Source: Nitratireductor indicus C115 (GTDB lineage Bacteria; Pseudomonadota; Alphaproteobacteria; Rhizobiales; Rhizobiaceae). From it: DNA of 64,000 nt. Positions within the stretch are counted from its first letter, which is position 1. Every line of letters starts with the position of its first letter. The notes under the pieces were generated by a model. That model searched no databases, was not told the origin of the DNA, and saw nothing but the letters and a program-made list of their open reading frames with translations. This document shows positions 44,520 through 53,412 of this stretch, piece by piece. The stretch is from assembly GCF_000300515.1 (NCBI RefSeq), contig NZ_AMSI01000006.1, positions 124,001 through 188,000 of the forward strand. The letters are read 5' to 3'. The position numbers were made by a program, and so were the translations under genes.

Positions 44520-45349
44520 GCCCGCCCCCGGCGGCGCGCAAGCGCCTCGGCCACGCCTTCGCCGAACAGATAGACCCCGAGCACCGTGGCAACGAGCCCG
44601 AGACCAGGCGCAATGGAGAGATAGGGCGCAGAGCGAAGGAGGTTGCGGCCTTCGGCGATCATCGAACCCCAGGTCACGATGTTCGGGTCTCCCAAACCGA
44701 GGAATGACAGCGCCGCCTCGATCAGCACCGCACTGGCCACGATCACCGAAGCGAGCGCAAGAACCGGCGGCAGCGCATTGGGCAGGATTTCGCGGAATGC
44801 GATCTCAGCGGGATGCATGCCCATGGTGCGGGCGGCTGCCACAAAATCGCGCTCTCGGATGGAAAGCACCTCCGCGCGCACCAGACGCGCCGGACCGGTC
44901 CAGGCCCCAAGCGCGATAGCCACCACCACGACCGGCAAGGATGCGCCTGTGACGCTGACGAAGGCGAGCGCCAGAAGGAAGCCCGGCACCACCTGGAACG
45001 CGTCCACGATGCGCATCAGAATGTCCTCCACGAGCCCGCCCGCAAATCCGGCCACCGTGCCCACGATGCTGCCGGCGATCAGCGCCATGAGCGCCGCGGA
45101 AATCCCCACAAGAAGCGATGCGCGGGCTCCGTGCATCAGACCCGCAACCACATTGCGGCCGAGCCGGTCGGTACCGAGCGGAAAAGCCGGATCGCTGAAA
45201 GGCGCGAGCATGGGCCTGCCGGCGATAGCCATCGGATCGCCGGGATAAACGAGCGGTGCGCAAAGCGCCATCGCGGCAAGCAGGATGAGCAGGATGAGCC
45301 CGGCCATGCCTTCGGGTGAACGCATCAAGCGCAGCGCAAACGCCCTCAC
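44516..45349 (-). CDS. Peptide-type ABC transporter permease (DppC type)
   Basis: The 277-aa membrane protein has an N-terminal segment MAGLILLILLAAMALCAPLVYPGDP, then the fold LGTDRLGRNVVAGLMHGARASLLVG typical of DppC, and an EAA loop (VAAARTMGMHPAEIAFREILPNALPPVLA). GTG start overlapping the upstream stop by four bases. Forms the channel with the DppB-type protein. Confidence 0.9.
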   Translation of the reverse strand: MRAFALRLMRSPEGMAGLILLILLAAMALCAPLVYPGDPMAIAGRPMLAPFSDPAFPLGTDRLGRNVVAGLMHGARASLLVGISAALMALIAGSIVGTVAGFAGGLVEDILMRIVDAFQVVPGFLLALAFVSVTGASLPVVVVAIALGAWTGPARLVRAEVLSIRERDFVAAARTMGMHPAEIAFREILPNALPPVLALASVIVASAVLIEAALSFLGLGDPNIVTWGSMIAEGRNLLRSAPYLSIAPGLGLVATVLGVYLFGEGVAEALARRRGRA

Positions 45350-46335
45350 GACACCTCCTCCCCCCGCCCCACACGCGGGTCGAGAAACCCATAGGCGATG
45401 TCGACCAGAAGATTGACCGCAATGACCATGACCGCGCTGACGACGATAATGCCGGTCAGAAGCGGCGCATCGCGCGCTGCCACCGCTTCATGCGCCAGCC
45501 GCCCGAAGCCCGGCACGGCGAACACGCTTTCCACCACAACGCTTCCGCCAAGCATGGTGGCCGCCTGAAGGCCGAGCATGGTTACCAGCGGCAGCAAGGC
45601 GTTGCGCGCCACATGCCGCAGCACCAGCCGGAGCCGCGATATGCCCCGCGCCCGCGCGGCCAGCACGAAATCGAGCCGCCACACCTCCGCCATGCCGGAC
45701 CGCATCATCCGCAGGAACAACGCCAGATAGATGAAGCCGAGCGAAGCCACGGGAAGGACGAGATGCCATGCGACGTCGAAAACGCGCGCCATGCCCACCT
45801 TGCCGGAGGCCACGGTCTCGATGCCCGCTGTAGGAAACCATCGCAGGTCCACGGCAAAGATCAGGATAAGAACCAGCCCGAGCCAGAAGCTGGGCGTCGC
45901 ATATAGCGCCAGCGAGCCGATCGACAGCAACCTGTCCGTCAAACTGCCCGGCCGCGCGCCGGCCACGACGCCAAGCGCACTGCCGAGCATGAAGGCGAGC
46001 GCCGTCGCCGTTCCCATCAGCCAGAGCGTGTTGGGCAGGCGCTCGGCGATCAGGCCAAGGATCGGACGGTCGAAGGCCAGGGACCAGCCGAGATCGAAAC
46101 GCGCCAGCGATCCGAGATAGAACAGAAGCCTGCTGAAAGCCGACTGGTCGAGCCCGTAGCTCTGCCGCAATTGCGCGGCAAGGCCCGCATCGCCTCCACC
46201 AAGCGAAACGAGATAGGCATCCACCGCATCGCCCGGAGCCATTTCCATGAGCAGAAACGTGCCCATGACGACAATAAGCAGCACCGGAATGCTGCCGATC
46301 AGACGCCGTCTCATCAAAGTCCATGCGCGATGCAT
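45346..46335 (-). CDS. Peptide-type ABC transporter permease (DppB type)
   Basis: The 329-aa membrane protein starts with a first segment LIGSIPVLLIVVMGTFLLMEMAPGD and continues with LGLDQ-like YGLDQSAFSRLLFYLG and an EAA loop (FVLAARARGISRLRLVLRHVARNALLP), which is the DppB type. The start is uncertain: I use the ATG of MHRAWTLMRR. A TTG at 46371 directly after the binding-protein stop is an alternative. Confidence 0.88.
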   Translation of the reverse strand: MHRAWTLMRRRLIGSIPVLLIVVMGTFLLMEMAPGDAVDAYLVSLGGGDAGLAAQLRQSYGLDQSAFSRLLFYLGSLARFDLGWSLAFDRPILGLIAERLPNTLWLMGTATALAFMLGSALGVVAGARPGSLTDRLLSIGSLALYATPSFWLGLVLILIFAVDLRWFPTAGIETVASGKVGMARVFDVAWHLVLPVASLGFIYLALFLRMMRSGMAEVWRLDFVLAARARGISRLRLVLRHVARNALLPLVTMLGLQAATMLGGSVVVESVFAVPGFGRLAHEAVAARDAPLLTGIIVVSAVMVIAVNLLVDIAYGFLDPRVGRGEEVS

Positions 46336-46374
46336 GCCGAACGCCGCTCTCCCGCTTTCAGCACGCCCCAAGGA

Positions 46375-47985
46375 TCATCGGGCGAGCCCTGTATCGGCCC
46401 AGTTGGAGACCACCCAGCGCGGATTGTTGCCCACATTCACGACATTGTCGCGCACAACCGAAGTGAAACCCCATTCGGCGACGTTGATGAGCGGAAGCTC
46501 TTCCGTGACCATGGTCTGGAAATCATTGTAGAGCGCCGTGCGGGCCTCAGGATCGACTGTCTCGGAAGCTTCCTCGATGATCGCATCGAGTTCCGCATTG
46601 GCATATCCACCCTGATTGGAGAAAGGCACGCCATCGGGAATGCCCGACTGCACGAGGATCGTGGTTGAGATCGCCGGGTCGCCACGGAAAACGGGCGAGC
46701 CAACTGTCAGGTCGAACGCGTGGTCCGTATAGACCGCCTTCAGATGTGCGGGCGTATCGTTGTTGACGATCTGCACGTCGATGCCGACGGCGGCCAGCGC
46801 CTGGCGCAGATAATCGCCGAACTGGCGCGTCTCGCTGAAGAAGGGCGCGGGCAGAAGCCGCAGTGAGAAACGCTTGCCGCCCTCCCCGCGCGGATAGCCC
46901 GCTTCATCGAGGAGAGCATTCGCCCGGTCGATGTCGAAATCATGAGCCGTCACCTGCGGATTATAGAATTCCGGCGCGTTCTTCGGCACAGGACCGGTGG
47001 AGGAGGCCGCATAGCCGAGAAAGACCGTATCGACCACGAACCGTTTGTCGATGGCATGGGCAATCGCTTGGCGCACTGCCAGTTTCGCAAGGATCGGGTT
47101 GCGGTGATTGATCTCCACGACGAGTTGATAGGTCAGCGCCTCGTAGCCCTCCGTCACCACCTTGAGACCCGGCACCTTGGAGATGCGGTCGAGATCGACC
47201 AGCGGCACCTGCGAAAACGCGGCAAGCTGGATTTCTTCTGCTTCCAGTGCCGAGGCCGCCGCTGCCCTGTCTGGCAGGACGCGATAAACGACCTCATCGA
47301 GCTTCGGCTGATCCCCGCCCCAATAGCTCTCATTGCGCACCAGGCGATAATATTCGCCCGGCTTGTGTTCGGCGAAACGGAAAGGCCCCGTTCCGACTGG
47401 AGCGTGATTGGCCGGATTTGCGGAAATGTCGGTGCCTTCATAGAGATGCTTGGGCAAGACGCTTGTCACCACGGGCATTGCGTTGCGAATGAGCTGGATC
47501 GGCATCGGCCTGGAGAAACGGAACACCGCCGTATGCGCGTCCGGTGTGTCGACAGTCTCGAGATTGGCGAAGACGACACGCCCGAGATTTTGCAGCGGCT
47601 TCCACACATTCAGGGCCGAAAAGGCCACGTCGTCCGCAGTGAAGGGCTTGCCGTCATGCCACGTCACCCCTTCGCGCAGTTTGAAGGTCACGGACAGCCC
47701 GTCCTCCGCCCCTTCCCAGCTGGTGGCAAGTCTCGGCGCAAGGCCGCTCTCGCTGCCGAATGCCGCTTCGGCCAGCGGCTCCACGATCTTGCTGGCAATA
47801 AAGAAGACGCCGTTGGAGGCGACGATGGCCGGGTTAAGGCTGCGCGGCTCCGAATCCGCGGCCACCACCAGTCGCCCGCCGCGCAATGCATCATCCGCCA
47901 AGGCCAGACGCGGCAGGACGAGACCACCGGCCACAAGCGCCGTTCCCCGCATCAAGGTGCGCCGCGAAAGCGAATAACCGAACAT
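46375..47985 (-). CDS. Family 5 (peptide/nickel) ABC substrate-binding protein with Tat signal
   Basis: The 536-aa protein has a twin-arginine signal (SLSRRTLMRGTALVAGGLVLPRLALA) and the family 5 fold: FKLREGVTWHDGKPFTADDVAFS, GTGPFRFAEHKPGEYYRLVRNESYWGG (in parts), LAVRQAIAHAIDK and RANALLDEAGYPRGEGG. Such proteins bind peptides, opines or metal chelates; the ligand cannot be told. A Tat signal suggests folding before export. Start is the ATG at 47985 with AGGGGA upstream. First gene of the operon. Confidence 0.88.
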   Translation of the reverse strand: MFGYSLSRRTLMRGTALVAGGLVLPRLALADDALRGGRLVVAADSEPRSLNPAIVASNGVFFIASKIVEPLAEAAFGSESGLAPRLATSWEGAEDGLSVTFKLREGVTWHDGKPFTADDVAFSALNVWKPLQNLGRVVFANLETVDTPDAHTAVFRFSRPMPIQLIRNAMPVVTSVLPKHLYEGTDISANPANHAPVGTGPFRFAEHKPGEYYRLVRNESYWGGDQPKLDEVVYRVLPDRAAAASALEAEEIQLAAFSQVPLVDLDRISKVPGLKVVTEGYEALTYQLVVEINHRNPILAKLAVRQAIAHAIDKRFVVDTVFLGYAASSTGPVPKNAPEFYNPQVTAHDFDIDRANALLDEAGYPRGEGGKRFSLRLLPAPFFSETRQFGDYLRQALAAVGIDVQIVNNDTPAHLKAVYTDHAFDLTVGSPVFRGDPAISTTILVQSGIPDGVPFSNQGGYANAELDAIIEEASETVDPEARTALYNDFQTMVTEELPLINVAEWGFTSVVRDNVVNVGNNPRWVVSNWADTGLAR

Positions 47986-48096
47986 GTTCAATCCCCTGTG
48001 AAATGGCCGTTCCGGGTCCGGCAGACCCTAGTTTTCCTTCAGGTGCTCCGACAGGGCCATGGAGCGAATTCGCTTGGCCAGGAAAGTGGCTCGCAA

Positions 48097-48918
48097 TCAG
48101 GACATGAGCATCCTGACAGCGGTGATCGCAAGGAAAACGGCAAAAGCCCGCTTCAGGTTGCGCGCGTCGAGCGCGTGGGCGAGCCGTGCCCCGAGCGGTG
48201 CGCAAAGATAGCTCACCGGTGCGATGATCAGCGCAGCCGGCAGGCTTACATAGCCAAGGCTTCCGGGCGGCAGCCCTTTCACTCCGAGCCCCGCATAGAT
48301 GAAACCCGCCACTCCCGGCACCGCGATCAGGAAGCCGAGCGCAGCCGCCGTACCCACCGCACGATGCGCAGGAAAGGAAAAGGCGGAAAGCGTCGGCACC
48401 GAAAGCGTTCCCCCGCCAATGCCCATCAGGGATGAGATGACGCCGATCACCGCAGCGATAGCCCGGTTCACGAAACCGTTCGACGGAAGGTTTTCGGAGA
48501 TGACCAGCGTTTTAGGGATGGCCATGTTCACGGCGACGAGAATGCCGACGACGCCGAAAATCGTCCGCAGCGCATCCCCCGAAACGACCTTGGCAAGCCC
48601 GCCGCCGATCAGCGCGCCGACAAACACCGCCGGGCCCCAAAGTTTCAATAGATCGCGGTCCACCGTGCCCCGTTTGGCATGCGCCCGCATGGATGAGATC
48701 GAGGTCGGAATGATTGTGGCAAGCGAAGTCGCCACCGCCAGATGGCTCGCGTGATCGGGCGAGATTTGAAACGTCTTCAGCACCCAGAATAGCACGGGTA
48801 CGATGACGATCCCTCCACCTACACCGAGCAGCCCCGCCAGAATGCCGCCGATCATGCCTGTGAGCGCCATGCCGGCAATCAGAAGAGCGATGGTCGAGCT
48901 TTCGAATGCGAGTTCCAA
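48097..48918 (-). CDS. TauE/SafE-family membrane exporter
   Basis: The 273-aa protein has about eight hydrophobic segments and the two TauE/SafE repeats: GGILAGLLGVGGGIVIVPVLFW and GVISSLMGIGGGTLSVPTLS. Members move sulfoacetate, sulfite or related organic anions across the inner membrane. The best start is a TTG at 48918 with AGAGG six bases upstream; an ATG 36 bases earlier has no ribosome site. No sulfur genes lie beside it, so the substrate is open. Confidence 0.85.
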   Translation of the reverse strand: MELAFESSTIALLIAGMALTGMIGGILAGLLGVGGGIVIVPVLFWVLKTFQISPDHASHLAVATSLATIIPTSISSMRAHAKRGTVDRDLLKLWGPAVFVGALIGGGLAKVVSGDALRTIFGVVGILVAVNMAIPKTLVISENLPSNGFVNRAIAAVIGVISSLMGIGGGTLSVPTLSAFSFPAHRAVGTAAALGFLIAVPGVAGFIYAGLGVKGLPPGSLGYVSLPAALIIAPVSYLCAPLGARLAHALDARNLKRAFAVFLAITAVRMLMS

Positions 48919-49174
48919 GGCGAGCCTCTTTCTGCCAAGTCTCGCCCAAACCATGGGCGCCGGCGGAGATTTGCACAAAGCCGCCACGATCTGAACCGGC
49001 ACTTTCCTCTGCCAACCGGCTTTTCCCGTCAAATCGCAGCCTTGCCGGCTCATTTTCATTCGACGCAGGGCGTATTGACACAAAACGCCAGTCGGAGAGA
49101 CTTGGAGGAAGTGATGGCCGCTTGCCCGGAAATGAGGAGAAACGGGCGGGATCAAGAGCCACCAGGAGGAAAAC

Positions 49175-50137
49175 ATGGATCGACAGGGTTTCCTGCACCA
49201 CTCCGACAGGGTGCTTGCTGCAATCGACTCCAACAAGTCGGCAAAGTCCGCGCTGGTCGCTTCCTGGCAGCGTTCGTCGCGCCTGCATCAGCTCGACCCC
49301 GATGAACGCAAGGGACCATGCCGGGTTTCGGACAGCCAATTGGCGGCGGCGCGCCAGAAACTCGAACCGTTGATCCGCTCGGCCCAGGGTGCGCTGGATC
49401 AGCTGTTCAGCGCCGTGGGCGGCGTGGGATGCTGCGTCCTGCTTGCAGACCGCGACGGCATTCCCGTGGAACGGCGCGGCGCGCCCGGGGACGACGAGAC
49501 TTTCCGCCAATGGGGACTGTGGACCGGCACCGTCTGGAGCGAGGAAAGCGAGGGTACCAACGGCATCGGAACCTGCCTTGTGGAGCGCAGAACCCTTACA
49601 ATTCACAGGGATCAGCATTTTCACTCACGCAATACCCTGCTCTCCTGCACCACCGCGCCGGTCTACGATCATGAGGGCAATCTCGCCGCAGCACTGGATG
49701 TCTCCTCCTGCCGGGCCGACCTGACGGAGGGTTTCGTGAACCTGATCGCCACGGCGGCCAACGACACCGTGCGCCGCATCGAGGCCGAGGCTTTCCGTCT
49801 GGCATTTCCCAAGGCGCGGATCATGCTGTTGCCCGGATCGGAAACGGGAGCCCTGATAGCCGTCGACGATGATGATCTGGTGATCGGCGCCACACGCACC
49901 GCCCGCAGCCAGCTTGGCCTGGCACCGGGGCCGCTGGCAGATCCCTTTCCCGCCGCCGATCTTCTGGGCGGCCCGGCAGTCGGACGCGATGGCCTGACAG
50001 AAGCCGAACGCGGCGCCCTGCAGCGCGCGCTTGCTGGTTCCGGCGGCAATGTCTCGGAAGCAGCCCGCAGGCTCGGCATCTCGCGCGCTACCATGCACCG
50101 GAAGATGGCGCGCCTGGGGATTCATCGCACACATTGA
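49175..50137 (+). CDS. GAF-Fis regulator without AAA+ domain (AcoR-like)
   Basis: The 320-aa protein starts like AcoR activators (HSDRVLAAIDSNKSAKSALVASWQRSSRLHQLDP), has a GAF domain (about 65-205; WTGTVWSEESEGTNGIGTCLVERR) and a Fis-type helix-turn-helix at the C-terminus (GNVSEAARRLGISRATMHRKMARLG). It has no sigma54-interacting AAA+ domain, so it cannot act as a classical sigma54 activator. Start with AGGAGG upstream. It is followed by the aldehyde dehydrogenase gene and probably senses its substrate. Confidence 0.87.
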   Translation: MDRQGFLHHSDRVLAAIDSNKSAKSALVASWQRSSRLHQLDPDERKGPCRVSDSQLAAARQKLEPLIRSAQGALDQLFSAVGGVGCCVLLADRDGIPVERRGAPGDDETFRQWGLWTGTVWSEESEGTNGIGTCLVERRTLTIHRDQHFHSRNTLLSCTTAPVYDHEGNLAAALDVSSCRADLTEGFVNLIATAANDTVRRIEAEAFRLAFPKARIMLLPGSETGALIAVDDDDLVIGATRTARSQLGLAPGPLADPFPAADLLGGPAVGRDGLTEAERGALQRALAGSGGNVSEAARRLGISRATMHRKMARLGIHRTH

Positions 50138-50152
50138 TTTTTTCACGAAAAC

Positions 50153-50174
50153 CCTGTCGCAACTCTGCGACAGG
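50153..50174. promoter_or_regulatory. Perfect 9-bp dyad between the GAF-Fis gene and the aldehyde dehydrogenase gene
   Basis: CCTGTCGCA (50153-50161) and TGCGACAGG (50166-50174) pair with a 4-base centre. The TGTCGCA half matches targets often seen near AcoR-like regulators. It may be the operator of the GAF-Fis protein, or a terminator stem-loop of the preceding gene. Confidence 0.55.
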
Positions 50175-50273
50175 TGCCCTGTTCCACCGATCGCACCCCC
50201 GCTGACAGAGGCAAGCACCCGTATCATCCTCTCCTGAGTGCCGCAGGAGGCGGCATCCAAACGGGAGGATTTC

Positions 50274-51791
50274 ATGAACCAGGTGGAACTCGCACGCACC
50301 GCGAAGATGCCCTTCGCCAAGCGCTACGACAATTTTATCGGCGGCCGCTGGGTCGCGCCGAAGTCCGGCAAATATTTCGAGAATCTCTCTCCGGTGAACG
50401 GTCGGCCGCTGGGCGAGATCGCTCGTTCCGATGCCGCCGACGTGGAACTCGCGCTCGACGCCGCCCACAAGGCCAAGGACGCTTGGGGCCGCACGAGCCC
50501 TGCCGAGCGGGCGTTGCTCCTTCATCGCATAGCCGACCGGATGGAAGAAAATCTGGACCTTTTGGCGCTCGCCGAGACATGGGACAACGGCAAGCCGATC
50601 CGCGAGACGACCGCCGCCGATCTGCCGCTCGCCATCGATCATTTCCGGTATTTCGCAGGCGTCCTGCGCAGCCAGGAAGGCTCGATCTCCGAGATCGACC
50701 ACGACACCATCGCCTATCACTTCCACGAGCCGCTCGGTGTTGTCGGCCAGATCATTCCCTGGAATTTCCCGCTGTTGATGGCCTGCTGGAAGCTTGCCCC
50801 GGCTCTCGCCGCCGGAAATTGTGTTGTCCTTAAGCCCGCCGAACAGACCCCCGCCACCATCATGCTTTGGGCCGATCTGATCGGCGATATCCTGCCTGAT
50901 GGCGTGCTGAACATCGTCAACGGTTTCGGCCTTGAGGCAGGCAAGCCGCTTGCCTCCTCTAACCGCATCGCCAAGATCGCCTTCACCGGCGAGACGACCA
51001 CCGGCCGGCTCATCATGCAGTATGCCAGTCAGAATCTCATTCCGGTCACGCTGGAACTGGGCGGCAAATCGCCCAACATCTTCTTCAAGGACGTGACCGC
51101 CGAGGACGACGATTTCTTTGACAAGGCGATCGAAGGTTTCGTGATGTTCGCGCTCAATCAGGGCGAGGTTTGCACATGCCCCAGCCGCGCCCTGATCCAC
51201 GAAGCCATCTATGACGAGTTCATGGAGCGCGCGCTGAAGCGTGTCGAGGCCATCGTCCAGGGAGATCCTCTCGATCCCGCAACCATGATCGGCGCCCAGG
51301 CCTCATCGGAACAGCTCGAAAAGATCCTGAGCTACATCGATATCGGCAGGCAGGAAGGCGCCGAACTCCTGACGGGCGGCGAACAGGCTCATCTGCCGGG
51401 CGACCTTGCCGGCGGCTACTATGTGAAGCCGACCGTCTTCAAGGGCCACAACAGGATGCGCATCTTCCAGGAGGAGATTTTTGGCCCCGTCGTCTCCGTC
51501 ACCACCTTCAAGGACGAGGACGAAGCCCTCTCCATCGCCAACGACACGCTCTACGGCCTTGGTGCCGGTGTTTGGAGCCGCGATGCGAACCGCCTCTATC
51601 GCTTCGGCCGTGCCATCCAGGCGGGCCGTGTGTGGACGAACTGCTACCATGCCTATCCCGCCCATGCCGCCTTCGGTGGCTACAAGCAGTCGGGCATCGG
51701 TCGCGAGACGCACAAGATGATGCTCGACCATTATCAGCAGACCAAGAACATGCTGGTGAGCTACAGCCCGAAGAAGCTCGGCTTCTTCTGA
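50274..51791 (+). CDS. NAD-dependent aldehyde dehydrogenase (AldB/ExaC type)
   Basis: The 505-aa enzyme oxidises aldehydes such as acetaldehyde to the acid. Motifs: [34 protein letters not shown], Glu in [11 protein letters not shown], catalytic Cys in [19 protein letters not shown] and [18 protein letters not shown]. This is the tetrameric AldB/ExaC subgroup linked to ethanol or other alcohol use. GGGAGG ribosome site. The GAF-Fis gene upstream and DUF779 gene downstream are a recurrent set for this subgroup. Confidence 0.93.
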   Translation: MNQVELARTAKMPFAKRYDNFIGGRWVAPKSGKYFENLSPVNGRPLGEIARSDAADVELALDAAHKAKDAWGRTSPAERALLLHRIADRMEENLDLLALAETWDNGKPIRETTAADLPLAIDHFRYFAGVLRSQEGSISEIDHDTIAYHFHEPLGVVGQIIPWNFPLLMACWKLAPALAAGNCVVLKPAEQTPATIMLWADLIGDILPDGVLNIVNGFGLEAGKPLASSNRIAKIAFTGETTTGRLIMQYASQNLIPVTLELGGKSPNIFFKDVTAEDDDFFDKAIEGFVMFALNQGEVCTCPSRALIHEAIYDEFMERALKRVEAIVQGDPLDPATMIGAQASSEQLEKILSYIDIGRQEGAELLTGGEQAHLPGDLAGGYYVKPTVFKGHNRMRIFQEEIFGPVVSVTTFKDEDEALSIANDTLYGLGAGVWSRDANRLYRFGRAIQAGRVWTNCYHAYPAHAAFGGYKQSGIGRETHKMMLDHYQQTKNMLVSYSPKKLGFF

Positions 51792-51803
51792 GCCGCTTAA
51801 TTC

Positions 51804-51831
51804 CCCGCCGGAAGAAACCATCCGGCGGGGG
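51804..51831 (+). terminator. Terminator after the aldehyde dehydrogenase gene
   Basis: CCCCGCCGGA (51804-51813) and TCCGGCGGGG (51822-51831) form a perfect 10-bp stem with an 8-base loop, 12 bases past the stop codon. No T-run follows. The DUF779 gene 200 bases on thus probably needs its own promoter or read-through. Confidence 0.65.
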
Positions 51832-52044
51832 CGAATATCACCAACCGGTTCGATAGCGGGAAAGCCGGCCACCGCCCGTCCCCGTAACGAGCCAGGAAAA
51901 GAGCGGGGCGACTTCGTCCGGGTCGCCGGCTCAACGCAGCGGCAGTCCTTGCGAAACGGCAGGACCGTCGCAAACGCCTCCCAGGCGCTGGCCGCGGCAT
52001 AGGGGTCTCTCCGAGCCGCGGCCAAAGCAGGATTTATCGTCGCC

Positions 52045-52419
52045 ATGCCAGAAGCCCCCGCGAACGCTGCCCCGCTGCACGACAAGGTCTCCGCAACTCC
52101 TGAAGCCATAGAGCTGCTCGACGAGATCATCGCCGAGCATGGTCCGGTCCTGTTTCATCAATCTGGTGGTTGCTGCGACGGCTCCTCGCCCATGTGCTAT
52201 CCGCGCAGCGATTTCATTGTCGGAGACAAGGACGTATTGCTCGGCAATCTTGGCGATACGCCGGTTTATATCAGCGCCAGCCAGTTCGAAGCCTGGAAAC
52301 ATACCGACCTGATCATCGACGTAGTGCCTGGGCGCGGAGGCATGTTCTCACTCGACAACGGGCGCGAAAAGCGCTTCCTCACGCGCTCGCGCATCTGCGA
52401 GGTTCCGCCTCACAGATAA
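52045..52419 (+). CDS. DUF779 protein
   Basis: The 124-aa protein has the DUF779 signature: HGPVLFHQSGGCCDGSSPMCYP with three Cys that could bind a metal, then LGNLGDTPVYISASQFE and GRGGMFSLDNGREKRFLTRSRIC. The function is not known, but DUF779 genes accompany aldehyde dehydrogenases of the AldB type, so a role in that enzyme's use or repair is plausible. Its 3' end overlaps the XRE-cupin gene on the other strand by 10 bases. Confidence 0.82.
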   Translation: MPEAPANAAPLHDKVSATPEAIELLDEIIAEHGPVLFHQSGGCCDGSSPMCYPRSDFIVGDKDVLLGNLGDTPVYISASQFEAWKHTDLIIDVVPGRGGMFSLDNGREKRFLTRSRICEVPPHR

Positions 52420-53006
52420 GGAGGCGTACAGGCCGACACGACCACGGTGCGCTGGCCGGAAAGATTTCGGAAACGATGCGGGACCCGGCTGTCGAACAGA
52501 TAAGCCTCGCCCGCTTTCAATATCCTGAATTCATCGCCGACATTAAGTGCGAGTTCCCCCTCGACCACATACCCCCCCTCGCTCGAAGCATGTTGCAGCA
52601 TGCTTTCACCCGTATCCGCACCCGGTTCGTAGATCTCATGCAGAACCTGCAGATTGTGGAGCCTGGCATCCCCGATCTGACGTAAGGAGAGCAGACCCGT
52701 CTGCGACACCGCCGAGTTGATCACGACCCGCGAGGTCAGATCGATCAACTCATCCGCCGAGAAATACGGTCCCGGATTGGGTTTGCGTTCCGGCTCGAAG
52801 AAATCGGCCATGGTGACGCTCATCCCCCCCAGAACCTTGCGCAGCGTAGCGATCGAGGGGCTGATCTTGTTTTTCTCGATATTGGAAATCTGCGCATGGG
52901 GCACGCCTGCGCGTTCCGCCAGCTGGCGTTGCGTTAGTTGACCCGCGGTGCGCATCGCCTTGAGACGCGCTCCGATGTCGAACTCTTCCATGCCTGTGTC
53001 ACTCAT
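52410..53006 (-). CDS. XRE-cupin regulator, PuuR-like
   Basis: The 198-aa protein has an N-terminal XRE helix-turn-helix (LTQRQLAERAGVPHAQISNIEKNKISPSIATLRKVL) and a C-terminal cupin sensor (LQHASSEGGYVVEGELALNVGDEFRILKAGEAYLFDSRVPHRF). PuuR, of this type, represses putrescine use. It is divergent from the aminotransferase operon, with a perfect palindrome at 53102-53119 in the gap, so it probably controls that operon. Several close ATGs leave the start open (53009, 53006 or 52991). Confidence 0.85.
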   Translation of the reverse strand: MSDTGMEEFDIGARLKAMRTAGQLTQRQLAERAGVPHAQISNIEKNKISPSIATLRKVLGGMSVTMADFFEPERKPNPGPYFSADELIDLTSRVVINSAVSQTGLLSLRQIGDARLHNLQVLHEIYEPGADTGESMLQHASSEGGYVVEGELALNVGDEFRILKAGEAYLFDSRVPHRFRNLSGQRTVVVSACTPPYL

Positions 53007-53009
53007 CAT

Positions 53010-53412
53010 TCTCAGCCCGCACCGCCCGCATCGAAGGAAAAATGTCCCTCCGGTGAGGCGGATTCTTGCACGGATTGCGCCTGCAGCCTAGCCGAATAAG
53101 GGAATTTTGCTCAAAATTCGGCAATTCCGATCTCCCATTGCAACACGAAAATTGCAACACGCAGAACGCGAAAACCGCCAAAATGACGATTTAGAACAGG
53201 TATTTGAGGAAATTTCACATAAATCCGGCCCGAAAGCACGCTAGAACACCGCCTCACCGCAACTCACAAGCGTTCAAAATCTTGAGCAAACAATTGTCTC
53301 CTGCAAATTTGAATGATACCCATATCGTCCTGCGCTCGAACGAGCGGCTAATATGCCGTTCCGGACGTCTTGCGCCGAGCATGTGAAATCATCCAGAAGC
53401 AGGGGCCCGCCG
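53010..53412. promoter_or_regulatory. Divergent control region, XRE-cupin gene / aminotransferase operon
   Basis: This 403-base gap is AT-richer than the genes. It holds the perfect palindrome GAATTTTG-CT-CAAAATTC (53102-53119), and the direct repeat ATTGCAACACG at 53137-53147 and 53151-53161 (14-base period). Both are good binding sites for the XRE-cupin protein. I found no gene. Confidence 0.6.

Noticed and set aside
46942-48435. Plus-strand open frame across the peptide-binding protein and TauE/SafE genes
   Set aside because: Antisense to recognised genes and crosses their gap; no family resemblance.
50238-50273. Upstream extension of the aldehyde dehydrogenase frame
   Set aside because: The ATG at 50274 has a perfect GGGAGG ribosome site and gives the family N-terminus.
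51832-52044. Possible gene remnant on the minus strand (GDPDEVAPLFSWLVTG)
   Set aside because: The segment resembles part of a dehydrogenase C-terminus by eye, but it is about 30 residues, lacks a start and the neighbouring reading frame breaks. Too weak to call a pseudogene.
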